A stretch of DNA of 56,264 nucleotides from positions 1-56,264 of the forward strand of contig DATBRG010000029.1 in assembly GCA_036560445.1 (NCBI GenBank), in the 5' to 3' direction. The position numbers and the translations under genes were made by a program. Shown here one piece after another: positions 8,645 to 16,063 of the stretch; within the stretch, counting starts at the first letter, position 1; each line of letters begins with the position of its first letter. The notes under the pieces were generated by a model. The model was not told the DNA's origin. It did not search any database and worked only from the letters and a program-made list of their open reading frames with translations. The stretch comes from DATBRG01 sp036560445. GTDB taxonomy: Bacteria; Pseudomonadota; Gammaproteobacteria; Burkholderiales; Methylophilaceae.

Positions 8645-8852
8645 CCTTAAGAATTCTGGATTTGGCAAACAGTTATGTCGATTGAATCTGCATAATTGGC
8701 AAATCACCATCAGAGGCCTTCAGTTTGAAGGCTCTGTTTACCCTATTAGATACAGGCTTTGTCCACGTTGCGGTAAGACACAAAAAGAAGTGTCTAACGA
8801 AAATTCCAATAGTGCTTGCTGGATGGATACCAGCGATAGATTAGAGCAGTGA
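8634..8852 (+). CDS. Possible small protein with paired Cys motifs (uncertain gene)
   Basis: A 72-codon frame opens with GTG inside the last codons of recR and ends 12 bases inside the 3' end of the convergent gph gene. It fills the 197-base gap between them exactly. It encodes CRLNLHNW near the N-terminus and YRLCPRCGKTQKE in the middle. This C-x4-H-x-W ... C-x2-C-G-K layout resembles small zinc-ribbon proteins (DUF1660-like). No strong ribosome-binding site is obvious, but translational coupling to recR is possible. I do not recognise a function. It could be a chance frame. Confidence 0.4.
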   Translation: MSASLKNSGFGKQLCRLNLHNWQITIRGLQFEGSVYPIRYRLCPRCGKTQKEVSNENSNSACWMDTSDRLEQ

Positions 8853-9488
8853 CATCAGCTCAACCGGGCTATTGATCAAAGCATCAGCACCCCATTCCAA
8901 CGGCTTATCTGATACATCAATATATCCATAGAGGGCTACTACAGTGCGCATGCCAGCTGCTCGACCAGCCTGGATATCGCGCTCCGCATCGCCCACATAC
9001 ATGCAATCTATAGGCTGGGTTTCTGTCTGAGCGCATGCCATTAACAGGGTGTCGGGATGGGGTTTTACACGCGAGGCATCATCGCCACAAACCAGGCAGG
9101 CAGCGCGTGTATCAAGCTTAATCACTGCTAGCAGCGGCTCTGAGAAACGCCGTGGTTTGTTGGTTACCACGCCCCAGCGCCAACCCTTATTTTCAATCTC
9201 CAACAACAACTCAGCAATACCTTCGAACAACACCGGTGAACGCATAAACACTTCATCGTAGAGTGCGAGGTATTCATGGCGCATTTGTGCAAAGCTGGCA
9301 TCTGCTGGCACGAGACCAAAGCCAATCTCTAACAAGCCTCTTGATCCATGCGAGGCATACGGGCGGATTTTTTCTTGAGGCAAGGGTGGCAAGCCATGGC
9401 GCTCACGCTGAAGATTGAGAGCCAAGCCCAGGTCTGGTGCGGTATCAACCAGAGTACCGTCAAGATCAAACAGGATAAGTTCGGACAC
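8841..9488 (-). CDS. gph: Phosphoglycolate phosphatase (HAD family)
   Basis: Hydrolyses 2-phosphoglycolate, removing a by-product of DNA repair or of oxygenation. HAD motif I is FDLDGTLVD, with nucleophile Asp8 and acid/base Asp10. Motif II is VVTN (107-110), motif III has Lys142 in VKPHPDT, and motif IV is VGDAERDI (165-172). An alpha-helical cap lies between motifs I and II. The length of 215 residues fits. The gene follows ubiG by 16 bases; ubiG-gph neighbours are common in betaproteobacteria. Family members are promiscuous, so the exact substrate rests on this context. Confidence 0.9.
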   Translation of the reverse strand: MSELILFDLDGTLVDTAPDLGLALNLQRERHGLPPLPQEKIRPYASHGSRGLLEIGFGLVPADASFAQMRHEYLALYDEVFMRSPVLFEGIAELLLEIENKGWRWGVVTNKPRRFSEPLLAVIKLDTRAACLVCGDDASRVKPHPDTLLMACAQTETQPIDCMYVGDAERDIQAGRAAGMRTVVALYGYIDVSDKPLEWGADALINSPVELMSLL

Positions 9489-9504
9489 AGGGGTTATTTC
9501 GTCG

Positions 9505-10224
9505 CTACTTCACTGCATGCAAGATGTAATTCACTGATACGTCATCACCAAGCCAGTAGTGCTTGGTAAGCGGGTTATAGCTCATACCCTTGAGCCCTGC
9601 CACTGATAAACCAGCGCGCCGCCCCCAGGATGATAGCTCCGAAGGCTTGATGAACTTCTCGTAATCATGTGTACCCCGAGGTAGCAGATTCAACAAATAC
9701 TCGGCCCCTATCACGGCAAACAGGTAAGCCTTTGGGTTACGGTTGATGGTCGAGAAAAATACTGTGCCGCCTGGCTTTACCAATGTTGCGCAAGCACGTA
9801 CTACAGCAGCAGGATCGGGGACATGTTCAAGCATTTCCATGCATGTAACCACATCAAAACTTTCCGGCATCTCTTGCGCAAGCATCTCTACCGAAACCAG
9901 ACGATAATTTACGGCTATACCACTCTCTAATTTGTGTAGCTGCGCCACCTTAAGTGCTTTCTCACCCAGGTCTATGCCCGTAACATCAGCGCCTTTCAAA
10001 CTCATGGATTCAGAGAGAATGCCACCGCCACAGCCAACATCCAACACCCGTTTACCATTGAGGCCAACCTTAGCATCAATAAAATTGAGCCTTAGCGGGT
10101 TAATTTCATGTAAAGGCTTGAACTCACTATTGGGATCCCACCAGCGATGTGCCAGCGCTGCAAATTTTTGCAGTTCGGCTGGGTCTACGTTTACGCCTTG
10201 TACTGACTCAGTTTCGATTGCCAT
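9505..10224 (-). CDS. ubiG: Ubiquinone biosynthesis O-methyltransferase UbiG
   Basis: Carries out both O-methylations in ubiquinone synthesis. It is a class I SAM methyltransferase with motif I LDVGCGGGILSE (61-72), the SAM-binding Asp85 and CMEMLEHVPDP. The N-terminal segment FAALAHRWWDPNSEF is characteristic of UbiG. The length of 239 residues is normal. Its ATG lies 34 bases inside the 3' end of mtaD, which indicates co-transcription and probably coupled translation (mtaD-ubiG-gph). Confidence 0.96.
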   Translation of the reverse strand: MAIETESVQGVNVDPAELQKFAALAHRWWDPNSEFKPLHEINPLRLNFIDAKVGLNGKRVLDVGCGGGILSESMSLKGADVTGIDLGEKALKVAQLHKLESGIAVNYRLVSVEMLAQEMPESFDVVTCMEMLEHVPDPAAVVRACATLVKPGGTVFFSTINRNPKAYLFAVIGAEYLLNLLPRGTHDYEKFIKPSELSSWGRRAGLSVAGLKGMSYNPLTKHYWLGDDVSVNYILHAVK

Positions 10225-11576
10225 ACCGATATTATTTCCTTTAATTCTACGGGCTCTATATTGGCATAGACGCCATCTTGTGCGTTAGGTTTCTGTCCGC
10301 TCTGGCCATCAACCTTCTGATAACGTAAGTCACCAGCCACCCATGTATGGCTGACATGTTCCCTACCGGCAACATAGACCAGATGCGAAACGGGATCGAA
10401 ACATGGCAAAGTTTCAGGATCTGCAATTCTGACAGCAGTCAAATCAGCCATCTTGCCAATTTCAATCGAGCCTATACGATCATCCAGCCCCAATGCTTTG
10501 GCTGCGTTGATAGTAGTCATTTCCAGAGCCTGTGCGGCAGGAAGCACAGCTGCGTTACCGCTTGTACCTTTTGCCAGCAAAGCTGCAAGCCGCATTTCTG
10601 CAAACATATCTAAACGGTTATTACTGGCCGCACCATCAGTACCGATACCAGTATTAATACCGGCAGCAAGTAATTTAGCCACATCGGCGATACCACTTGC
10701 CAGTTTCAGATTTGAAGCCGGGCAGTGTGCTATATGGCAACCATGCTCAGCCATTAACTCAATTTCTTCAGCTTGCAAGTGTACACAATGTGCAGCTACC
10801 AGATTAGGGCCCAGCAAGCCTAAGTTAGCCAGTCTACGCATTGGCCTTACGCCATGCTTGCTCAGGCTTTGCTCTATCTCATCACGGGTTTCATGCAAAT
10901 GCGTATGGACACCTATACCCAGTTGCTCCGCATAGGTAATCACTTTTTCAAAAGTGCGATCTTCTATGGTGTAAGGCGCATGCGGGGCCAGGCTACTAGT
11001 TAGCAAAGCATTGCCACGCCAGCTATCGCGAGCATCCAAACCTTTTAGCAGATAATCATCGGCATCATTGGCATAAGCTGACGGAAACTCAATGACCACC
11101 AGTCCCAAATTGGCACGCATTCCAGCTTGCAAGGCTGCTTCTGCCGCGGCCTGCGGGAAAAAGTACATGTCATTAAAACAGGTTGTGCCTCCGCGTAACA
11201 TCTCAGCACAAGCTAGCAAGGTACCATCACATACAAAACGCTCAGACACTAACTGTTTTTCTGCTGGCCAGATATGTTCCTGCAACCAGACCATTAAGGG
11301 TAAATCATCTGCCAAACCACGCATAAGACTCATGGCAGCATGTGTATGTAGATTGATTAACCCCGGAATCAAGACATGATCATCTAGCACTACAATCTGA
11401 CGTGGCCGATATTGCACTCGAGCCTGCTCGGTTTGAAGCACGTCTACTATACGTCCCTGGTCTATAACGACCGTCGCACGCTCGATGATTTTGCCACGAG
11501 GCAATATCGGAAGCACCCAACGCGCTTCTATTACCTGATCAATTTCTCTAGGTATATGTTCAGTCATTTTGGTCAT
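10191..11576 (-). CDS. mtaD: Methylthioadenosine/S-adenosylhomocysteine deaminase-type amidohydrolase
   Basis: Amidohydrolase of the TRZ/ATZ group; relatives deaminate 5'-methylthioadenosine or S-adenosylhomocysteine. Metal-binding motifs are HTHAAM (His77, His79), a third histidine in HTHLHE, and the aspartate of GTDGAASNN. A longer frame opens at a TTG at 11591, but that codon lies in the stem of the ompA terminator. I use the ATG at 11576; another ATG follows three codons later. Being in an operon with ubiG, which produces S-adenosylhomocysteine, fits a role in clearing methylation by-products. Substrate preference is inferred. Confidence 0.85.
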   Translation of the reverse strand: MTKMTEHIPREIDQVIEARWVLPILPRGKIIERATVVIDQGRIVDVLQTEQARVQYRPRQIVVLDDHVLIPGLINLHTHAAMSLMRGLADDLPLMVWLQEHIWPAEKQLVSERFVCDGTLLACAEMLRGGTTCFNDMYFFPQAAAEAALQAGMRANLGLVVIEFPSAYANDADDYLLKGLDARDSWRGNALLTSSLAPHAPYTIEDRTFEKVITYAEQLGIGVHTHLHETRDEIEQSLSKHGVRPMRRLANLGLLGPNLVAAHCVHLQAEEIELMAEHGCHIAHCPASNLKLASGIADVAKLLAAGINTGIGTDGAASNNRLDMFAEMRLAALLAKGTSGNAAVLPAAQALEMTTINAAKALGLDDRIGSIEIGKMADLTAVRIADPETLPCFDPVSHLVYVAGREHVSHTWVAGDLRYQKVDGQSGQKPNAQDGVYANIEPVELKEIISVWQSKLSQYKA

Positions 11577-11601
11577 AAAAAAGCCCCGCAACGCGGGGCT
11601 T
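11575..11601 (-). terminator. Rho-independent terminator of the ompA-like gene
   Basis: A 9-bp GC-rich stem (AAGCCCCGC with GCGGGGCTT) around a three-base loop is followed on the minus strand by six T residues. It lies 36-62 bases beyond the ompA-like stop codon. The downstream mtaD start codon sits directly at the T-run, so mtaD must be transcribed by read-through or from a promoter that overlaps this hairpin. Confidence 0.9.
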
Positions 11602-11636
11602 TTCCAAACTTAGCTTATACAATAATTGCAATAAAT

Positions 11637-12731
11637 CTAGTTAGCGCGCTGTACTTCAATTTCGACTACTACGCGGCGATTAGGCTGCAGGCATTCGATA
11701 GCTTTCTTGCCATGTATACCTTTGCAATCTACTACCGGCTCAGTTTCACCCTTACCAACTGCATGCAGGCGGTTCTCTTCGATACCTTGACTTACCAGGT
11801 ATTTCTTCACGGCATTCGCACGACGCTCAGACAACTTCTGATTGTAGCCAGCGTCACCGATGCGGTCGGTATGCCCAGTAATCAACACCAGCTCAACCTC
11901 TGGATGAGCCTTCATTTTTTCTACTACGTCATTATTGAGACGCTCTTTACCTTCGTCTTTCAGAACATCTTTATCGAAGCCAAACAGCACTTCTGAAGCA
12001 AGTGTAATTTTCTCAAATGCTGGCGCAGCAGGCCCAACTGGCGCAGGTTCTGGAGCAGCCATTGGCTCTGGCGTAGGTTCTGGAGCAGCCATTGGCTCTG
12101 GTGCAGGCTCTGCTGCAGCTACTTGCTTAGGCGCGCCAAACTTGAAAATCACGCCCAGATTGAAATATGTGTTGCCGATTGTTTCTTTCTTGGTTCCAGC
12201 ACTTGAGCTAAATAGGCCATTGTTAGCTTCTGCACGGCTCCAAACTTCACGAATATCAGCTTGCAATCCAATATTGTCAGTAAACAGATATTGAGCACCC
12301 AAGCCAACATTGCCCATCCATGAGGTATCAGAGCCGCTTGAGCCAGGAGTACCGCTATAACCGATTCTATTATGAGCTGCACCGATACCAGCAAGTACAA
12401 ATGGACGGAATTTGTCACGGCTAAACATGTAGAGGGCATCTACACCCAGTAATGTTTGTTTGTATTTCCCACCTGTAAATTTCTTGCTGTCTTCATCGGC
12501 CTCGTTATAACCAAGACCAATTTGCACATCCCAATGCTCACTGATTTCTTTACCAATGCGCAGGAAGCCACCCACATTACCATCATCTGCTTTGAGATCG
12601 CTGTCGGTATTCATTACGCTAATGCCTGGCAATGCATACCACGAACCCTGATATGCATCATCTGCGGCAGCGATAGTTGCGGTTAAACCAAAAATGCTTG
12701 CAACTGCAAGACCAATAATATTCTTTTTCAT
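11637..12731 (-). CDS. ompA: OmpA-family outer-membrane protein
   Basis: Three parts are visible. A signal peptide (MKKNIIGLAVASIFGLTATIAAA, shown here as MKKNIIGLA...ATIAAA) precedes an OmpA-type eight-strand barrel up to about residue 205. A Pro/Ala/Glu-rich linker with 10-residue repeats follows, then a C-terminal peptidoglycan-binding OmpA domain with ITGHTDRIGDAGYN and LSERRANAVKKYL. A Cys pair near the C-terminus (VDCKGIHGKKAIECLQPNRR) probably forms a disulphide. An upstream in-frame start adds 33 residues, but it would hide the signal peptide and overlap the promoter. AGGAG precedes the chosen ATG. It is a single-gene unit with its own promoter and terminator. Confidence 0.95.
   Translation of the reverse strand: MKKNIIGLAVASIFGLTATIAAADDAYQGSWYALPGISVMNTDSDLKADDGNVGGFLRIGKEISEHWDVQIGLGYNEADEDSKKFTGGKYKQTLLGVDALYMFSRDKFRPFVLAGIGAAHNRIGYSGTPGSSGSDTSWMGNVGLGAQYLFTDNIGLQADIREVWSRAEANNGLFSSSAGTKKETIGNTYFNLGVIFKFGAPKQVAAAEPAPEPMAAPEPTPEPMAAPEPAPVGPAAPAFEKITLASEVLFGFDKDVLKDEGKERLNNDVVEKMKAHPEVELVLITGHTDRIGDAGYNQKLSERRANAVKKYLVSQGIEENRLHAVGKGETEPVVDCKGIHGKKAIECLQPNRRVVVEIEVQRAN
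12041..12113. repeat. 30-bp tandem repeat in the OmpA linker
   Basis: Two adjacent 30-bp units (12041-12070 and 12071-12100) differ at one base, and a diverged partial third unit follows. They encode repeats of the PEPAPEPMAA type in the linker between barrel and peptidoglycan-binding domain. Near-identity of the units at DNA level suggests recent duplication and possible length variation between strains. Confidence 0.85.
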
Positions 12732-12767
12732 AGCGATGGAACTCCTAGTTACGAACGTATTAAAACA

Positions 12768-12795
12768 ATTATATGAATCAACTATACCATAGCAA
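12768..12795 (-). promoter_or_regulatory. Probable sigma-70 promoter of the ompA-like gene
   Basis: On the minus strand a perfect TATAAT (12773-12768) is preceded at 16 bases by TTGCTA (12795-12790), four of six matches to the -35 consensus. This gives a leader of about 30 bases before the chosen ATG. It supports the start at 12731 and rules out the longer frame, whose N-terminal codons would cover this promoter. Confidence 0.65.
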
Positions 12796-12826
12796 AAACC
12801 ATAAGCAACGGGGGTCCACGAAGAAT

Positions 12827-13537
12827 TCACACACTTGCCATATTACTGAAAGTTGTGTTGTTTCTAAGCAACAAACCGCTAATTTCATGCACCTTATCCG
12901 CACTTAGAGCTGATGTACGCTTAAGGTTCGAGCAAAGCGCCCCTCGAAAACCGATGTAGCCCGGGTTTAGTCTAGTCAAAGCGGGAATATGTTCCCGCCC
13001 TAATGACCCAGCCAAGCCTGATTGCAACCCATATTTATGGGCGAGTGTTATAAACCTCTCAATATCCTCAGGCAAAATATGGTCCATCAAATTTTTGCCA
13101 TTCTTATCTGCTGTATCTAGCATTACGCCATAAAATCCGGCCTCTTGCAGTTCTGAGAGCAGACTTAGATCAGGCGCTTGATCAGCAAAAAGCACTGCAA
13201 CCATTTGTGTTCCTCTTCCTGTAAGGGGCTTCAGAGCTTGAATACAATCATGATGGCCACTTGAGCCAAAAAATCCAATTTTGATAATATCCACCCCCGT
13301 TTGCGCCATCTGTTCGGTAGCACGCATAACAAGCTCAGTATCCATAGGCAGATCGCCTATAGTTGCGCTCACCGGCTTGATGCCAGAAATCAGGGACACA
13401 ATTGCCCGTATTTCATGCTTGGGCAAGGCGCCTAAGGCCCCTGCAACTGGATTTTTTAAATCGATGATGTCGGCGCCAGCTTCCAGAGCAATCCCAGCCT
13501 CAGACAGGTTAGAAACACTCGCCAGCAGCTTGGTCAT
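12827..13537 (-). CDS. mfnB: (5-formylfuran-3-yl)methyl phosphate synthase homologue (MfnB)
   Basis: TIM-barrel enzyme of the former DUF556 family. The archaeal enzyme condenses two glyceraldehyde 3-phosphates to build the furan ring of methanofuran. Active-site residues are visible as DLKNP (Asp26, Lys28), IIKIGFF (Lys86) and MLDTADKNGK (Asp141, Lys145), with the spacing expected from the archaeal enzyme. In bacteria this family occurs in methylotrophs that oxidise formaldehyde through tetrahydromethanopterin and a methanofuran analogue. Its ATG overlaps the stop of the DUF447 gene by four bases. It is the last gene of the long hfq-to-mfnB run. Confidence 0.9.
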   Translation of the reverse strand: MTKLLASVSNLSEAGIALEAGADIIDLKNPVAGALGALPKHEIRAIVSLISGIKPVSATIGDLPMDTELVMRATEQMAQTGVDIIKIGFFGSSGHHDCIQALKPLTGRGTQMVAVLFADQAPDLSLLSELQEAGFYGVMLDTADKNGKNLMDHILPEDIERFITLAHKYGLQSGLAGSLGREHIPALTRLNPGYIGFRGALCSNLKRTSALSADKVHEISGLLLRNNTTFSNMASV

Positions 13538-14109
13538 GCCTGATTTGTTCCGGACATGAGAGCTTTATGATTTTCAATCTTCTCAATTAACCAAGACCAG
13601 GCCTGACGTTCATGCTCACCAGCGGTCTTTTCTATGGCAATCTCCAAATAAGTCAGCTCCGCATCGATCTTGGTCATCTCCAGCATATGCAGGCGGCTGA
13701 CCAGAATAGACAACTCGATAACTGCTGCCTGTGCCCTGTTAAATCCTTTAAAAGCTCTGTGATTTACCTCGTGGACTACACGAAATTTTAGCTCTGGCCG
13801 AGTCGCATCTTCTCTAACGCTAACCAGCTCCAGTTCCTTGTGCGCAAGCGCGCCATCGAGTACATACCCATTAATTTTTTCTGCCTTGCTGACTGTCCAA
13901 GCTCGCCGTCCAGTCAGCGCTCCAGCGAAGACTCTCACGTCATCAGTAAGATTAATTACTGCTGCACGCTTATTGAGCAGATTGTCCAGGCTAGCAGAGG
14001 GCCGAAATGGGGCAATCACCAGCAATCCCTCCTGTTCAAGTATACCAAAGGGCGCAATATGCGGGTTGTTTTCTGCATCGGTGCTAATTACGATAGTCTC
14101 GTAAATCAT
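13534..14109 (-). CDS. DUF447-family protein, methanopterin-cofactor context
   Basis: A 191-residue protein of the DUF447 type, otherwise known from methanogenic archaea and methylotrophs. The N-terminal half (MIYETIVIST...NPHIAPFGI) resembles an FMN-binding split barrel: it starts with an ETIVST-type strand and has IAPFRPSASLDNLL. The C-terminal half is helical and polar. It overlaps its upstream neighbour and mfnB by four bases each (ATGA type), so the three should be made in fixed proportion. A role in tetrahydromethanopterin or methanofuran synthesis is inferred from context; no reaction is established that I know of. Confidence 0.82.
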   Translation of the reverse strand: MIYETIVISTDAENNPHIAPFGILEQEGLLVIAPFRPSASLDNLLNKRAAVINLTDDVRVFAGALTGRRAWTVSKAEKINGYVLDGALAHKELELVSVREDATRPELKFRVVHEVNHRAFKGFNRAQAAVIELSILVSRLHMLEMTKIDAELTYLEIAIEKTAGEHERQAWSWLIEKIENHKALMSGTNQA

Positions 14110-15521
14110 GGCGTACCCTTGTTCCTAAGCTTGCGAACCTGTTTTTCTTTGATAGCAGTATCGCGATGAGATAAGCGTGCACGCTTATCTTTTCTCGTAC
14201 TATTTACTCCCCACGCCAGCTCTTCATCCTGGTAGTAACGTTTTTTCAGCTGCCAGGCGATTTGCGCTCGTGCTAACTCAACTCCCAGATAAAACGCATG
14301 GGATGCATCATCATCAACCTTGAGATGAGAGTAAAGCTTAAATGGGTCAATGTCCTGATACAGGCCGTCACGATTGTAGATATGCACCCCCTCCTCACTC
14401 ACTTGGATACGAAAACTCGGATCCTTGATCTGGGCAGCGAATTCGGCAATTTCTTCGGCGCTGTAACTGAAAGGCCTTCTATCGTGCAAGCCAAGCAAAC
14501 CATCGCTATAGCCACGGGGTAAACGTCTATCTTCGCGGGCAGCAAACATCATACGGCGAGCAATATCGGCCTCACTTACCGCATTGGCCGCATGTGGGCT
14601 GACCGAAGTAGCTAATACTGCATTTAATTTAAGTTCGGCAATAATGCCGAATAAGATGGCATTAACACCTGTAGTGTCAGCGTCGGTTAATTCAGTGAGG
14701 TTACCAATACCCATCATGACCTGGATATCTGGATAGCGCTTACGCAATTTTTGGAAGCGTACGATGGATTCCGTCAAGCCAAAAGGGATTGGGTCTAGAA
14801 TTGCATCAGCGATAAATGCCCTGCCTTTTTTCTGCATTACCTCTATAGCACGATACAGAGAAGGCAGGCTACCGGGCTTGGCAGGGATAAGTACTGGCGT
14901 AGACGGCACTTCATCAGCAATCCACAACGTTTTTTCAGTTAGGCTCAGCAGGTAATCTGTCCCCGCCCTGCCTGCCAGCAACAAATCATCGTTATTCATA
15001 GAATCTACGCTGACTTTGAATCCGACAGCCTGTAGTGCTTTAATTGAGTCTACAAGATGCGGGAATGGCGTATTCGGCAAACAACCGATATCGATAACAT
15101 CAGCGCCCTGTTGCCGGTACTCTTCAGCCCGCAGAATAATAGCTTCAACTGACAGGCCTGGCGCCTCGACAATCTCGGCAAAGATGCTGACATCATGTCT
15201 GGACAAATCTGGCTCCTTACCACCCTGACCAAAAAACTGGGGCAAATCCTTCAGGTCTTCCGGGCCGCGCTCGACGGGTATGCCGTACTTCTGTTCCAGT
15301 AAAGACAAATCCCCACGACACAATCCTGGCACCATAATGCGGTCTGCATCGCCAGCATCGGTCAAACGGCGCACTATAAGCTCTGGTGTCATTAATGCGG
15401 CCACGGAGACACCCAGTTGCGCCACACGATACTTGAAGCCAGTTGGCCGGATACCATCCAGCACCTTATGCAGGCTTTTTTCGGCTAACTTGCCGGTTAG
15501 GAAGAGCAGGTTTTCAGACAC
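14106..15521 (-). CDS. Dihydropteroate synthase-like protein (DUF6513 N-terminus)
   Basis: A 471-residue protein. The N-terminal 130 residues (LFLTGKLAEKSL...) match the DUF6513-type extension. A pterin-binding TIM-barrel domain follows, with GADVIDIGCLPNTPFPHL and KVSVDSMNNDDLL, which parallels the DIGG and VSVDT regions of folate DHPS. It belongs to the archaeal/methylotroph DHPS-related group and not to folP. It probably acts in assembly of the methanopterin-type pterin; the exact reaction is unsettled. The last 60 residues are basic. Its ATG lies 25 bases inside the flavoprotein gene. Confidence 0.85.
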   Translation of the reverse strand: MSENLLFLTGKLAEKSLHKVLDGIRPTGFKYRVAQLGVSVAALMTPELIVRRLTDAGDADRIMVPGLCRGDLSLLEQKYGIPVERGPEDLKDLPQFFGQGGKEPDLSRHDVSIFAEIVEAPGLSVEAIILRAEEYRQQGADVIDIGCLPNTPFPHLVDSIKALQAVGFKVSVDSMNNDDLLLAGRAGTDYLLSLTEKTLWIADEVPSTPVLIPAKPGSLPSLYRAIEVMQKKGRAFIADAILDPIPFGLTESIVRFQKLRKRYPDIQVMMGIGNLTELTDADTTGVNAILFGIIAELKLNAVLATSVSPHAANAVSEADIARRMMFAAREDRRLPRGYSDGLLGLHDRRPFSYSAEEIAEFAAQIKDPSFRIQVSEEGVHIYNRDGLYQDIDPFKLYSHLKVDDDASHAFYLGVELARAQIAWQLKKRYYQDEELAWGVNSTRKDKRARLSHRDTAIKEKQVRKLRNKGTP

Positions 15522-16045
15522 GCGAGTCGCGCCTGTATAGCCACGTTCAACTGCTGCATATCACCTGCAACCGTTGTTTCTTCAAAGGTTTTAAGCTTTT
15601 CCATGTTCTCAAGATCAATACGGCGTGGGTAAACTTTTACCATATTATCCCGAGGCGCTTCCGACTCCAACTCAGGTTCAGTATCGCAGGCAAACACGAT
15701 ACTGGCCACACGCGTCTTGCCAGCCTGTGCGTAAAGATTAGTGACCAGATTGTCCGAGATACCAGAGACCATCTTGGCAACAGTATTGGATGTGGCGGGC
15801 GCTACGACGAGAGTATGGTATTTACCCTGATAAAACAGCTCAACAGGCACTGAGCTAGCGGTTTTATCCTGATAAACACGGCCCACATTATGTTTATAAC
15901 CATATTGTTGCAGGATTTCTGCTGCCGCTTTGCTCAGAAACAAATCAACATCCTGAAGAGTATTGATAATTTCCAGGCATTCCCGCAGGTAATGCCCTGA
16001 ACCAGTCAAAGCCCAGGCCAGGCGTTGATTTTCAACCGAGCTCAA
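15497..16045 (-). CDS. Archaeal-type flavoprotein, probable dihydromethanopterin reductase (DmrB/AfpA-like)
   Basis: FMN-binding protein of the flavoprotein (PF02441-type) fold, 182 residues. The phosphate-binding loop is LTGSGHYLREC near residue 15. The signature VVAPATSNTVAKMVSGISDN (about 80-99) matches the PATANTxAKMxxGIxDN pattern of archaeal flavoproteins and DmrB. DmrB reduces dihydromethanopterin, the last step of tetrahydromethanopterin synthesis, which fits the next three genes. Two cysteines close the C-terminus. It follows purA by 18 bases, so the cofactor genes join the housekeeping run without a break. The reductase role is inferred. Confidence 0.8.
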   Translation of the reverse strand: MSSVENQRLAWALTGSGHYLRECLEIINTLQDVDLFLSKAAAEILQQYGYKHNVGRVYQDKTASSVPVELFYQGKYHTLVVAPATSNTVAKMVSGISDNLVTNLYAQAGKTRVASIVFACDTEPELESEAPRDNMVKVYPRRIDLENMEKLKTFEETTVAGDMQQLNVAIQARLACLKTCSS

Positions 16046-16063
16046 AATCGTACTCTAAAATTA

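Noticed and set aside
10347..10935. Long frames on the strand opposite mtaD and other genes (also opposite purA, galU and the RND pump)
   Set aside because: They are antisense shadows of strongly conserved genes, with no ribosome-binding sites or recognisable domains.
12732..12830. Longer N-terminus for the OmpA-like protein
   Set aside because: It would bury the signal peptide and its codons cover a good promoter; AGGAG precedes the internal ATG.
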